A DNA stretch of 64,000 bases from Paenibacillus sinopodophylli (GCF_005930355.1 NZ_VDBO01000002.1:586200-650199); one strand, 5' to 3'. Positions 52,428 through 61,614 are shown, numbered from the stretch's first letter. Notes: generated from the sequence alone by a model not told the origin. Numbers and translations are program-made.

Positions 52428-52871
52428 TTGAAAACAAATGTATCTATGCATGCATTGCTGCTCAATACTCAGCCATCAGAAGCTTATACTGATGAAGAAT
52501 ATATCGACTTTATTGAATGGGAAAATTGCTTATTGGTAAAATCGTTCGCTCTGGATCTTCCAAAGAAATTTGGCGATACACACTATTTGGATCAGACTGA
52601 CTGTGAGGCTTCAATTAACCATATACATGTAGAAAGTCTTTCAATGGGATTGGACTTAATATATGCCTGGGAAAAATCACTTCGCAAGAACCATTCTGAG
52701 AGAGCATTTATAATTCTATTGAGCTGCGATCCTGATGGTGAAAATGTAACAGCTCGGTTTTATCAGATTAGGCATGATGAGCCAGAATGGATAAATAGTT
52801 CAGATATCGAGGGATACAACAACGAGGCGTTACTGATTCAAACAATCATACCGAATAGCAAATCTGATTAA
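52428..52871 (+). CDS. array gene 1: hypothetical protein
   Basis: About 147 residues from the TTG at 52428 (GGGGGAT upstream; ATG 52446 is an alternative). Acidic, soluble protein with mixed structure: FIEWENCLLVKSFALDLPKK, then ERAFIILLSCDPDGENVTAR. No family recognised. The size and acidity fit an immunity-type protein. First gene of the repeat-separated series. Confidence 0.6.
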   Translation: MKTNVSMHALLLNTQPSEAYTDEEYIDFIEWENCLLVKSFALDLPKKFGDTHYLDQTDCEASINHIHVESLSMGLDLIYAWEKSLRKNHSERAFIILLSCDPDGENVTARFYQIRHDEPEWINSSDIEGYNNEALLIQTIIPNSKSD

Positions 52872-52933
52872 AATTGATTACCAGACTAATGGAGTTTACG
52901 AATAAGTATTAGGCAAAATCCATAGCAGCTTTT

Positions 52934-52960
52934 GTTAAGCTAACTGGCAGGATAATTTAA
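52934..52960 (+). repeat. array repeat, right half-unit
   Basis: GTTAAGCTAACTGGCAGG then ATAATTTAA, followed by TTTCTCGAATA as after other right half-units. Confidence 0.75.
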
Positions 52961-53012
52961 ACATTTCTCGAATAAACCAATTATCTCAAGTCACGAATAA
53001 GGAGCTAATTAA

Positions 53013-54212
53013 TTGACTAATAGATTTTTCGCATACTCTGGCTACGATGAAAATAATATACGAGCGGCATGGTCAAATGCCATTATTACATTCGATACTA
53101 ATGCTTTATTAAATACTTATAAAATGACCATTGATGCCCGGAGGCAGTTTTTAGGTGTACTTCAGTCTTTTAACTCACGTCTTTGGATGCCACATCAAGT
53201 AGGTAAAGAATTTTATTCAAATCGTCGTTTGATAATTGAAACAGAATTAAAATCACTTCAAAACACAAAACAGAATTTCAATAAAAACTTAGAGTCGTTG
53301 GTAGCTGGAGTTGAAAAATCAGCTATAAGATTTCGCACTCAACTGACTTCTGATTTAAAAAGGGAAGTTAATGCGTTAAAAGAGAAAATCTCAATTATGA
53401 TTGACCAGAGTCCAGATAAAATGGAGAGAAAGGAATATTTCGATGGTCAAGTTCTAAAGGCGGATGATCAAATATCAAAAGAAATATTTGAAATATTTGG
53501 AAACGAAATAGGACAAGGTTTTAAACCTGAAGAAATTATGGAGATTTACAAAGAAGGAGAGATTCGCTACTCGCTTAACATTCCACCGGGCTTTGAAGAC
53601 GGTGCTACTAAAACCGATTATAAGAAATACGGAGATTTGGTTTTATGGAAGGAACTAATCAATAAGGCAAAAAGTGATTCCAAACCTATTATTTTTGTAA
53701 CAGAAGATGTAAAACCGGATTGGTGGGAAAGGTTCAATGAATATAAGAGACCTCATCCTGAATTATTAAATGAGTTCTTTTTACTTTCAGGTCAGATGAT
53801 TCTTATTTACACTTACAATGAGTTTATTGAACAAGCTACAGCACAACATAAAAATGTTCCGGAAACTTCCAAAGCATTAGAAGAAATATCTGCAATAAGC
53901 GCAGATGAACGGAAAGAAATGGTGAGAGTTATGACAGGAGATCTCTTTTTAGTAAAAGACAATTATGATGCTAAGCCGTCAATTCTACTTATTGTTGAAG
54001 AGTTGGAGGGGGGATATTATTTCGGCTATCCAGTAACACATCTTCGTAATATCAAAAACATAGGTTTTCCAACTATAAGCTTAGGAGGGAAGCTTTGTGC
54101 TGTACTTGTAGACACAAGAATGTTAGTGAGTGAAAAGGTTATATTATCGTATGTTGACACTATCAAGCTAAATAAGGTAGAAGAAATTAAGGTGTTTGCC
54201 GATAATTTATAA
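53013..54212 (+). CDS. array gene 2: PIN-like (DUF4935) nuclease
   Basis: 399 residues from a TTG start (AAGGAG upstream). The N-terminal PIN-like fold shows the first acidic motif in AIITFDTNALLNTYKM, a conserved Glu in VGKEFYSNR, a long helical insertion, then YGDLVLWKELI and IIFVTEDVKPDWW supplying the remaining acidic residues. DUF4935 proteins are predicted metal-dependent RNases, often tied to defence or toxin systems. The C-terminal ~110 residues form a separate beta-rich domain. The largest gene of the array and the only recognisable nuclease in it. Confidence 0.8.
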   Translation: MTNRFFAYSGYDENNIRAAWSNAIITFDTNALLNTYKMTIDARRQFLGVLQSFNSRLWMPHQVGKEFYSNRRLIIETELKSLQNTKQNFNKNLESLVAGVEKSAIRFRTQLTSDLKREVNALKEKISIMIDQSPDKMERKEYFDGQVLKADDQISKEIFEIFGNEIGQGFKPEEIMEIYKEGEIRYSLNIPPGFEDGATKTDYKKYGDLVLWKELINKAKSDSKPIIFVTEDVKPDWWERFNEYKRPHPELLNEFFLLSGQMILIYTYNEFIEQATAQHKNVPETSKALEEISAISADERKEMVRVMTGDLFLVKDNYDAKPSILLIVEELEGGYYFGYPVTHLRNIKNIGFPTISLGGKLCAVLVDTRMLVSEKVILSYVDTIKLNKVEEIKVFADNL

Positions 54213-54248
54213 CAATCTGCCCGCCTCTTGCCTAACCGCTTCGTTGTT

Positions 54249-54333
54249 ACGCAAACGGGAAACTATAGCTTCATAATCACCAGGATGAGGCAGCTGGAAT
54301 AAATCAGCAGCCTCGTGGAGCTAACGGGCAAAT
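54249..54333 (+). repeat. array repeat, full unit
   Basis: Left half GCAAACGGGAAACTATAGCTT, spacer hairpin GAGGCAGCTGG / TCAGCAGCCTC, right half GAGCTAACGGGCAAATTA. Confidence 0.75.
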
Positions 54334-54404
54334 TACATCAAAGATAGAATGTGATAAAAGTGATTGCTAGATACTAAAGGAACAATTTAATGGGGTGATA
54401 AGTA

Positions 54405-54635
54405 TTGATCTTTAAAAAGCATGAACCTGAGTTTTCGCCAATAGATTTTTTTATTACTCGATTCTTTATTGGAGATAAATGTTTATTTGAGCAGGAAACA
54501 AAAGTTTCATTGCCTACTTTGATAACAGGTGATGCGATTGACATTTTTGATGAAAGTTATCTAATTGAAAGCAGGGAATTTGCTTTTAATGAAGGTGCTT
54601 TTATTACAGTTTATCGCATAAAAAAAGTTAACTGA
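54405..54635 (+). CDS. array gene 3: hypothetical protein, 76 aa
   Basis: TTG start with GGGGTGATAAGTA upstream. Beta-rich (IDFFITRFFIGDKCLFEQET, then AFITVYRIKK). No family recognised. Single small gene between two repeat units. Confidence 0.55.
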   Translation: MIFKKHEPEFSPIDFFITRFFIGDKCLFEQETKVSLPTLITGDAIDIFDESYLIESREFAFNEGAFITVYRIKKVN

Positions 54636-54648
54636 GTAAATGGTTCTT

Positions 54649-54739
54649 TAAGTTAACGGAGAACGGTAGCTCAACAGGACATTAAGGCAGCCGGCTTCCG
54701 ATCGGCTGCCTTTTTCATTGAAGTAGTGGGCAGGATAAT
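54649..54739 (+). repeat. array repeat, full unit
   Basis: Left AAGTTAACGGAGAACGGTAG, spacer hairpin GGCAGCCG / CGGCTGCC with TTTTT, right AAGTAGTGGGCAGGATAATG. Confidence 0.75.
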
Positions 54740-54786
54740 GCTAAAAGGGTCTATAATGTGTAACATGCTTACTGAGGGGTGAAGAT

Positions 54787-55023
54787 ATGGCTGGTCTAAG
54801 AGAGTTAATTACTTTTCTTAACAAATTAGAGGATAATAATATATTTTATAAACTAAATAAAGTCCGAAATGAAGCTATCATGGTTGAGGTAGCTATTCCT
54901 GGTCAACGGTGGGAGATAGAATTTTTGGAAGATGGTACAGTAGAGGTCGAAAAATTTATCAACGATGGAGACTTTTATGATGCTAAAGAGTTGGAGTTTC
55001 TGTTTAAAAGTTTCAGTGATTAA
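54787..55023 (+). CDS. array gene 4: immunity-like protein, 78 aa
   Basis: ATG with GAGGGGTG upstream. The short alpha/beta sequence LRELITFLNKLEDNNIFYKL followed by MVEVAIPGQRWEIEFLEDGT matches a small family that repeatedly occurs beside polymorphic toxins and is taken to be immunity proteins. Inference from memory of that family; no toxin is next to it here. Confidence 0.6.
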   Translation: MAGLRELITFLNKLEDNNIFYKLNKVRNEAIMVEVAIPGQRWEIEFLEDGTVEVEKFINDGDFYDAKELEFLFKSFSD

Positions 55024-55034
55024 TTCAGAAAATC

Positions 55035-55131
55035 ATTCAACTAACGGGGAACGTTAGTTCAATAAAAACACGGAAGCAGCCGATCACAATGATCGGCTGC
55101 TTTATTACGCTAACTGGCAGGATAGTTTAAT
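55035..55131 (+). repeat. array repeat, full unit (best copy)
   Basis: Left CAACTAACGGGGAACGTTAG with TTCAATAA, spacer hairpin GCAGCCGATC / GATCGGCTGC, right ACGCTAACTGGCAGGATAG with TTTAAT. GTTAGTTCAATAA and TTATTACGCTAAC also pair, so the whole unit can fold as one cruciform. Confidence 0.8.
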
Positions 55132-55208
55132 CTGTTTCGCGAATATCTCCTTATAAAAATCGTAGTCCTGCTATGTGAAATTATGTAGGCCCAAATTAGG
55201 AGATCAAC

Positions 55209-55523
55209 ATGAAGAAGTCGGTAATAATTTTTTTATTAGCTATGATTCCGAATATAGCGGCCATATTTTTATTAATCGAAAATTTCCCTTATACAGGTCT
55301 TGGAAGAATTGTGAGCATTCCAATAACATTGTTTTTTAATATTACTATTTTGATAATTTCTCTATTTATCACTCGAATAATAAAATCAAGATTATATAAA
55401 TGCATGATTTGGATTACAGTTGTATCAATAAACGTGTTGGTGGCAATCGTATTACATCCACAAGAATTCTTACCTAGCGTTTTAATGCAACTTCGAGAAC
55501 TGTTATTTTCCAATACTGATTAA
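55209..55523 (+). CDS. array gene 5: small membrane protein
   Basis: 104 residues, AGGAG upstream. Three hydrophobic segments (VIIFLLAMIPNIAAIFLLI, IVSIPITLFFNITILIISLF, IWITVVSINVLVAIVL). No family recognised; compatible with a membrane immunity protein. Confidence 0.55.
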   Translation: MKKSVIIFLLAMIPNIAAIFLLIENFPYTGLGRIVSIPITLFFNITILIISLFITRIIKSRLYKCMIWITVVSINVLVAIVLHPQEFLPSVLMQLRELLFSNTD

Positions 55524-55628
55524 CTCATTATTTTCATCCTTGCGGTCATTCGTTCTCTCGTTATGTCTGAGGTAGTTAGAAGAAATAATGCAGGTGGAGA
55601 CGCTGATTGAAATTTAGTAATATTTTAA

Positions 55629-55716
55629 ACTGAATGGGAACTATAGCTTAATAATAACCAGAACGAGGCTGCCGGAATAAATCGGCAGCCTAGTTGAGCT
55701 AACTGGCAGGATAACG
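55629..55716 (+). repeat. array repeat, full unit
   Basis: Left CTGAATGGGAACTATAGCTT, spacer GGCTGCCGG / TCGGCAGCC, right GAGCTAACTGGCAGGATAACG. Confidence 0.75.
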
Positions 55717-55773
55717 TAAGGAAAGGTGGAATTTATTAATCAAGAAAATAGTCCTACAAAAGGAGCGCAATCA

Positions 55774-56082
55774 ATGAAACTTTTCACGAAGGAAGTAAAG
55801 AAAATCGTAATTGATGAGTGCTTATTTCATTGCATAATTGACCAAACGTCTTCAAATGAGTCAATAAGTTTTAAAGTATATCCTTCAAAAACTAAAACAT
55901 CATATTTTTTAATATTGTTTTCTTGGAAAGTTAATTGGTCCACAAACTTATGTGAACCGAGTGTTTGTGCTACTTTAATTAAATATGCAATAAAAAATGG
56001 TTGGGATTATACAAAAGAAAAAATAGTAATGAAAATTGAGCAAGGTGATTTTCTTGTCAAGGAATTAAGATTGGAGTCATAG
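55774..56082 (+). CDS. array gene 6: hypothetical protein, 102 aa
   Basis: ATG 55774 with AAAGGAG upstream (a GTG at 55726 is an alternative). Starts MKLFTKEVKKIVIDECLFHC; beta-rich with several Cys. No family recognised. Confidence 0.55.
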   Translation: MKLFTKEVKKIVIDECLFHCIIDQTSSNESISFKVYPSKTKTSYFLILFSWKVNWSTNLCEPSVCATLIKYAIKNGWDYTKEKIVMKIEQGDFLVKELRLES

Positions 56083-56085
56083 TTG

Positions 56086-56178
56086 ATTAAGCTTACGGGA
56101 AACTATAGCTTCATAATCACCAGGACGAGGCTGCCGACATAAACCGACAGCCGCGTTGAGCTAACTTGCAGGTTCGTT
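56086..56178 (+). repeat. array repeat, full unit
   Basis: Left AAGCTTACGGGAAACTATAG, spacer GGCTGCCGA / CCGACAGCC, right GAGCTAACTTGCAGGTTCG, then TTTCTCGAATA. Confidence 0.75.
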
Positions 56179-56251
56179 AAATTATTTCTCGAATACCTTA
56201 GTTATTCGGATATTAATATTATCTCTAATTATTTACTCTGGGGTGTCTTTT

Positions 56252-56845
56252 ATGGGAATGGATTTTACTGCATATATGTCACATAGCCTTAAAGAAACTG
56301 AAATAATAGAGTTATGCAGTGAATTAAATGAAAACAGTACTCGATTTCCACTCATTCGTGAGTTTATTGATACACTTTTACCATTTAATCCAGAAGATAA
56401 TGTAAGGAAGTGGCGTACAAGTGTTGATAGATCAGACGGGACAATCAGCTTGGCAGGTCCTTGTGGAATCTCACTTACTTTATCAGAGAAAGTATGTTAT
56501 TTTCATCATTATTTTAGATGGAAAGGATTTTTAGTAGATAATGAGATACAACAGTTACTGAGAAATGTTAGCTATGGATTTATGAAGACCTTTAAATCTT
56601 CATTTGTTGTTTATGTTCCAGATAATGCTGCAAAAGAGTCTGCAATTATGGATTTCATCTGGGAAGATGAAAATAAGGACATTAATTATATGAGAGAATG
56701 GCTATTAGAGAATTGCGGGTTACCTAAGGATAATATCAACGATATTTATAAAGAGTATGAAGATTACTGGGATTCAGAAGGATATTATATAGATTATTTC
56801 AGTGAAAATGATGAGCCTAACAAAAATTCAGACTTGAATTCATAA
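56252..56845 (+). CDS. array gene 7: hypothetical protein, 197 aa
   Basis: ATG 56252 with CTGGGGTG upstream. Starts MGMDFTAYMSHSLKETEIIE. Soluble alpha/beta protein with a RSDGTISLAGPCGISLTLSE segment and an acidic C-terminal tail (about 145-197). Reminiscent of immunity proteins in size and charge; not identified. Confidence 0.6.
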   Translation: MGMDFTAYMSHSLKETEIIELCSELNENSTRFPLIREFIDTLLPFNPEDNVRKWRTSVDRSDGTISLAGPCGISLTLSEKVCYFHHYFRWKGFLVDNEIQQLLRNVSYGFMKTFKSSFVVYVPDNAAKESAIMDFIWEDENKDINYMREWLLENCGLPKDNINDIYKEYEDYWDSEGYYIDYFSENDEPNKNSDLNS

Positions 56846-56871
56846 AATTACAATTACAAAATGGAAACTAT

Positions 56872-56977
56872 CGTTCAACTAACGGGTAACTAGAGCTCAA
56901 TAAAGACAGGAAAGGTAGCCATTCTGTAACTGTTGCTACAATTAGATACATAAGAGGAACTGGCTACATTCAAAACT
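56872..56977 (+). repeat. array repeat, divergent full unit
   Basis: Left GTTCAACTAACGGGTAACTA with GAGCTCAATAAA, spacer arms GGTAGCCA / TGGCTAC; the right half is degenerate (GAGAGGATGAG). Confidence 0.6.
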
Positions 56978-56996
56978 GAGAGGATGAGGTTGCAAA

Positions 56997-57368
56997 ATGA
57001 CTGATGATATTTATAAAGATTGGCCAACCGATGAACACGCCAGATGGATTAAAATGGGACATTTCTTTGGTAGGACACTAATGGATAACGTTAAAGGATA
57101 CGCAAAAGAAAAAATTAATTCTAATTGCACTTTAGAGGAAAGAATTGCTGCTGAAAAGGCAATTAGTGATACCTTGTATGGGTTCATGTTGCTACTAGAT
57201 GGTGTTGTTGATAGCAGCATCGATAAGGACCATGGAGTTGAATTTGCGCTAATAGCAAGAGTTTTTGACCAGAATACAAGAGAATATCTTGAAGAAATCG
57301 AATTGGCTCCAGAAGGAGATGGTTTGTGCATGGGAATTCATATGTGGGAAGATGGGGAATTTGAATAA
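56997..57368 (+). CDS. array gene 8: hypothetical protein, 123 aa
   Basis: ATG with GAGGATGAGG upstream. Starts MTDDIYKDWPTDEHARWIKM; helical N-terminus, then a beta region ending CMGIHMWEDGEFE. Resembles toxin-immunity families of about 120 residues (inference). Followed by a hairpin (GAGCAGG / CCTGCTC) and then by the IS110 insertion. Confidence 0.55.
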   Translation: MTDDIYKDWPTDEHARWIKMGHFFGRTLMDNVKGYAKEKINSNCTLEERIAAEKAISDTLYGFMLLLDGVVDSSIDKDHGVEFALIARVFDQNTREYLEEIELAPEGDGLCMGIHMWEDGEFE

Positions 57369-57789
57369 TACACAATGAGCAGGCGTTGAGGTGACCTGCT
57401 CATTTTATTAAGCTCCCTCGGTAAAATGTAGTTTTCTCACGAATACTCGCTTATTCGCAGGATCTCTCCAATAGATAAATCGCTATTCGGATAGAAGAGG
57501 GGGTGTACCGTCAAATTCGGCAACGGAAGCGCATGCGGGAACAGAAGGTGCGAGTTTTCGCTCCTTTTTTACTGTTCTGTTGCACGCTTCTCCACGTACT
57601 TCCGGAGGCTTTCACTCCCATTTCTCGACGGGTCGATGCCCTTTCATTCCTTCGTTACGCCTATCCGGTTGGTGGAGGCCGGTTATCCTAACGGTACGGG
57701 TCTATGCCCTTTTGCTCCATGCAATCCGGTACTCCGTGCAGTCTTGAGATCCTGCGAATAAGCCAATTTTCGTTCTAACTGAGAAGCGG

Positions 57790-58999
57790 TTAAGCAGTTT
57801 GTTTCATAGAATGAGCTCGATCCGGTTCGTAAGCTTCACCGCTATGTGCCATAGCAACAAGGAGGCGAGCCAACTTGCCGCAAAGCTTCATCACGGAGCG
57901 CATTGGCTTCATGCTTTTCATCTTAACATTCACTTCGTGCTGTCGTTTAAACGATACATCGTTCATGATGAGGGCCATGGTTGCCATGTACAGAGCATGC
58001 CGAAGCCTTGGTCGGCCACGTTTGCTGATGGACATCTGGCCCTTCCATTTGCCTGAACTCGCTTCAGCCAGGTTAAGGCCGGCATGCCGTAGCAACGCGT
58101 TACCATGTGCATAGCCGCTGAGGTCCCCAGCTTCACCGAGAATGCCGGCGACTGACAGGATGCTCATACCCTTAATGGCTAGCAGCGGTTCGGCTAGCGG
58201 AATCCGGACCAGTGCAACTGCGACTTCACCCTCGATTACCTGCAGCTGCTCCGTAGCCAGATCGTATTCGGCGAGCAGCTGTTGCAGATGAAGTTTGTAG
58301 GCTCTCTCGGCATGCTTGGCGCCGACTGAGCGTGCTGCTAGAGCCAGCAGTTCTCCAGCTCTTCGTTCACCGCTGTGCCGTTTCATGACCGTTTTCCAGC
58401 CGTCGATTACCTGGCGAACGGTGAGTTTTTGAAGATCGGCGGGCGTAGGAAAGAGACGCAGTGTAGCAAGCGATCCGGAGCCAATGAGGTGCTTGTATAC
58501 CTGCCGCAGCTCAGGGAACACAATGTCGACCCAGCGGTGGATCCTGGTTCTTGACGCTGACAAGACGATGGACAATGGTCTCCCGGTTCGCCATGAGAAC
58601 GCGCAGTTCCATGAACACTTCACTGGTTTCTTTGATGAAGGTGTAGTAGCCATTTTTCACCATATTGGCGATTACAAAGGCATCTTTGATGTCGCTTTTA
58701 GATGGTGTATTGTCGCGGTTTTCCTTGTTCTTTTTGACGAGATGAGGATTCACCAACACAACCTCGAGTTTGCGGTCTTTGAGCCAAGCAGCAAGGCCGA
58801 GCCAGTAGTGGCCGGTTGGTTCCATGCCGATGATGGTGTCGTCGTTGGAGAAGTGAAGCGGAGTGCCTAGCAGAATGATACGGAAATTGACGGCGCGTGC
58901 AACGTGGGTTTGCTGGACGATGTCGATGCCGACGACAAGGTGCTGAGTTGAAATACGTTCGAGCAGTTGATTTTGTTTGGTTTGAGTTTTAATCTTCAA
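57790..58999 (-). pseudogene. IS110-family transposase inside the array, frameshifted
   Basis: Minus-strand transposase in an element spanning roughly 57500-59080. The N-terminal frame (58511-58999) has VVGIDIVQQTHVARA and MEPTGHYWLGLAAWL; the C-terminal frame (57790-58560) has PLLAIKGMSILSVAGILGEA and LLRHAGLNLAEASSG. The frames are out of register near 58545, and about 30 residues expected before the TGHYW motif are missing. Inactive. It sits between array genes 8 and 9 and has separated the repeat unit there. Confidence 0.8.
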
Positions 59000-59107
59000 G
59001 ATAGAGCGACCTCCTTAAGATGGCTAAATGGCTATGACCCGTGACTACCCCATCTTACTGGAGGCGCTCGTTTTAATGTAAAGCGCAAAATTAACGCTCT
59101 ACAGGAA

Positions 59108-59127
59108 TCCTAACGGGCAGGATAACG
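59108..59127 (+). repeat. array repeat, right half-unit
   Basis: TCCTAACGGGCAGGATAACG, right of the IS110 element; its left half lies, if at all, before the insertion. Confidence 0.65.
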
Positions 59128-59181
59128 CCAAAGACAAATGTTATAATAAATTTATGAAACTGAACCCGAGGTGTGATTATA

Positions 59182-59475
59182 ATGGAAGATAATAAGTATC
59201 CAGAGAATTATTTTGAACACTACATTGTTAGTTTTTCTAGCACTGGTCAAACACTAGATAAAACTGGATTCGAGAATTTAGCGAGATTGTACATAGATAT
59301 TGAAGGCTCTGACACGTTTTCAGAATTGATAAAAGAAATTCAGTTAATTAAGGAAAATGATGATTGGTCTTACTTTGAAGAGAAAGCTAGAGATTTTGAA
59401 ATAAAAGACTTATCTAATGATAAACTAAAGGAAATGGCTGAAGTAGCAATAAAAGTATCTATTGATATGACCTAA
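59182..59475 (+). CDS. array gene 9: hypothetical protein, 97 aa
   Basis: ATG 59182 with GAGGTG upstream (a GTG at 59173 is also open). Acidic helical protein (TGFENLARLYIDIEGSDTFS, then ELIKEIQLIKENDDWSYFEE). No family recognised; immunity-like size. Confidence 0.55.
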   Translation: MEDNKYPENYFEHYIVSFSSTGQTLDKTGFENLARLYIDIEGSDTFSELIKEIQLIKENDDWSYFEEKARDFEIKDLSNDKLKEMAEVAIKVSIDMT

Positions 59476-59483
59476 TTGGAATT

Positions 59484-59561
59484 TAGTGTAACGGGAACGA
59501 TAGCTCCATGACGACAGGTTACCGAGCATACAGGCAGCCTGCTCAATTATCTGGCAGTTTA
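59484..59561 (+). repeat. array repeat, full unit (divergent)
   Basis: Left TAGTGTAACGGGAACGATAG, spacer AGGTTACCGAGCA... GGCAGCC, right ATTATCTGGCAGTTTAAA. Confidence 0.6.
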
Positions 59562-59634
59562 AATGAATAAAGAAGGAGAAGGCATAAAATAGTCGAAATG
59601 ACTATTCAATATTCATAAAAAGGAGAGAATTATC

Positions 59635-60219
59635 GTGGAGATAACGCCAGTAGAACTGATAGGAGAAAGGGTTAAGATACTTCCTATGGAAGTTGATCAC
59701 GTACAGGAATTATTTGATGCGGGAAACTATCCAGATATCTGGGCGTATTTGCCAATGAAAATAAATTCAATTGAAGATATGAAATGTCTTGTGGATGGAG
59801 CGCTTCAAGCAAAAGTACAAGGAACTGAATTTCCTTTCGTTATCTATGATAATGATTCAGGAAAAGTTGTGGGAAGCACTCGTTTTCTTGATATATCCAT
59901 ACCTAATCGGAGTTTGGAAATTGGTTGGACATGGCTGTCTCCGACAGTTTGGCGAACAAGTATAAATACTGAGTGTAAGTATCTTCTTTTGAAGCATTGC
60001 TTTGAAACACTAGGGACAATTCGTGTACAAATAAAAACAGATGGTCGTAATCTTAGGTCTCAACAGGCAATTGAAAGATTAGGTGCTGTTAAGGAAGGAG
60101 TGCTTCGTCGGCATCGCATCATGTATGATGGATATGTGCGAGACTCTGTGTATTACAGTGTAATCGATGAAGAATGGCGTTTCGTGAAGGACAGATTAGA
60201 GAGTATGCTACGACAATAG
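59635..60219 (+). CDS. array gene 10: GNAT acetyltransferase (RimJ/RimL-like)
   Basis: 194 residues from a GTG start (AAAGGAG upstream). Acetyltransf_3-type fold: VVGSTRFLDISIPNRSLEIG, WLSPTVWRTSINTECKYLLL and the ending LGAVKEGVLRRHRIMYDGYV. Such enzymes acetylate protein N-termini, small molecules or antibiotics. In an array dominated by unknown small genes it suggests mixed cargo, as in integrons. Confidence 0.8.
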   Translation: MEITPVELIGERVKILPMEVDHVQELFDAGNYPDIWAYLPMKINSIEDMKCLVDGALQAKVQGTEFPFVIYDNDSGKVVGSTRFLDISIPNRSLEIGWTWLSPTVWRTSINTECKYLLLKHCFETLGTIRVQIKTDGRNLRSQQAIERLGAVKEGVLRRHRIMYDGYVRDSVYYSVIDEEWRFVKDRLESMLRQ

Positions 60220-60273
60220 CGTATGTTCTTGATTATCAGAAGATAGATGACCTCAGAACGAGGTCTTGTTATT

Positions 60274-60303
60274 TAGCTAACGGGAAACGTTAGTTCAGCG
60301 AAC
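60274..60303 (+). repeat. array repeat, left half-unit
   Basis: TAGCTAACGGGAAACGTTAG with TTCAGCG. Followed by the second long repeat instead of the usual spacer. Confidence 0.7.
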
Positions 60304-60361
60304 TATGTAGCGATCTAATATTTTCAGCACGTAAGGGTATTATATTCTTTAAGAAAAAGGT

Positions 60362-60512
60362 TTTTTTATTGAGAATGCACTGAGAAAATATTCTGTATAT
60401 AAAGGGGGGTGATCCCCCTCGCCTCCATCTCCACCAAGGAAAACCCGACCTCATGAGGTCGGGTTTTTGCATTTTTATTTTTGTTAAGACAAATTTTGTT
60501 GAGCTAACGGGC
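60362..60512 (+). repeat. long direct repeat, right copy (tmRNA-3'-end-like)
   Basis: Second copy of 52186-52352, with GATCCCCCTCGCCTCC then ATCTCCACCA, the terminator ACCCGACCTC / GAGGTCGGGT and a right half-unit GAGCTAACGGGCAGGATAG. The two copies lie 8.2 kb apart in direct orientation. Confidence 0.6.
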
Positions 60513-60575
60513 AGGATAGCTTAATTACTTAGCGAATAATTTGTATGAACAAAGCGGAGGGACTGAAGGCACTGA

Positions 60576-61100
60576 ATGAATTAAAGAGGATATACTTGTA
60601 GCTGCTGTGGTGAGTATCACGATGAACTTCCAACCAGTTATGGAACTACTCCTCCAGCCTATTACGAATTTACACTACCCGATGAGCGAGAAAAAAGGTT
60701 TGAACTAAATGAAGACTTATGTGTTATGGACAATGAACATTACTTCATTCGAGGTTGTGTTGAATCTCCGATAATCGGGACAAATGAAGAATTCATTTGG
60801 GGCGTTTGGGTTTCGTTAAGCAAGGAAAATTATTTGATAGTAAAAGAGAGCTGGAATCAATCCGAATTATTAGAACCAATGCTTGGATGGTTTTCTACTG
60901 TGCTACCTTGTTATCCTGATACTTTAAACTTAAAGGCAAAGATCCACCACAGGGCAGATGGACTTAGACCATATATTGAACTGGAACCGACAGACCACCC
61001 ACTGGCGGTTGAACAAAGAGATGGAATTACAATTGAACGTGTTCAACATATTGCTGATGAGCTATGCGTAAATAACAAGAGCGATGATTCATTACGATAA
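60576..61100 (+). pseudogene. array gene 11: DUF2199 protein with N-terminal frameshift
   Basis: The start ATG at 60576 (GGAGGG upstream) leads after MNELK into a stop, but the frame one base off carries CSCCGEYHDELPTSYGTTPP, the conserved N-terminus of DUF2199, and runs open to 61100 (ERVQHIADELCVNN). One extra base near 60590 explains the break. The downstream part could start at ATG 60726 but would lack the zinc-binding Cys cluster. DUF2199 function is unknown; it occurs in toxin-immunity settings. Confidence 0.65.
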
Positions 61101-61181
61101 CTGGGAACGATAGTTCAACCACAACATGACGGCAGCCGTTCACACGATCGGCTGTCGTTGTTCATTGAAGTAACGGGCAAT
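61094..61181 (+). repeat. array repeat, full unit
   Basis: Left ACGATAACTGGGAACGATAG with TTCAA, spacer GGCAGCCG / CGGCTGTC, right GAAGTAACGGGCAATTATC. Confidence 0.75.
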
Positions 61182-61277
61182 TATCTTTAGTGAGGGCAAA
61201 TGGTACAATAAGTGAAGAAGGACATAATAATTTTAAGCTAATTAGGTTGGTTAGCAACCAACGGTGAATGATTTAAT

Positions 61278-61607
61278 ATGAAACGAAGGCAGCGTAAAAA
61301 ACAGCATTTAAAGCATTTAGCGGATATTGTTTACGAAGTAAGTGTATCTTCAATATGGAGGGCTAGACTCTTCCAGACTCATTTAGGTAAGAAAATCATC
61401 ATTGATATAACATCAGTAGATGGACTCAATGATTATTTCGTAAAACAACTTAGAAGGAAGAACTTAAAATATTTTGTTTCAGTTGTATCTCACTCTGAAA
61501 CCAGAGGATGGGAAGATTTAGATTCAAGTCTAATTTATTTTAAGTTTGAAGCAGTTGAGTTTCTGGATTTAGCTTCTTATTCAGCGAACAACCCACTTGT
61601 TTACTGA
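61278..61607 (+). CDS. array gene 12: hypothetical protein, 109 aa
   Basis: ATG in a short leader with weak CAACGGTG upstream. Very basic N-terminus (MKRRQRKKQHLKHLA) then an alpha/beta region (KKIIIDITSVDGLNDYFVKQ). No family recognised. Last gene of the array. Confidence 0.5.
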   Translation: MKRRQRKKQHLKHLADIVYEVSVSSIWRARLFQTHLGKKIIIDITSVDGLNDYFVKQLRRKNLKYFVSVVSHSETRGWEDLDSSLIYFKFEAVEFLDLASYSANNPLVY

Positions 61608-61614
61608 GACGATA

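Noticed and set aside
57503..57691. 62-codon frame left of the IS110 transposase
   Set aside because: It lies in non-coding IS sequence, lacks a ribosome binding site and has no relatives I recognise.
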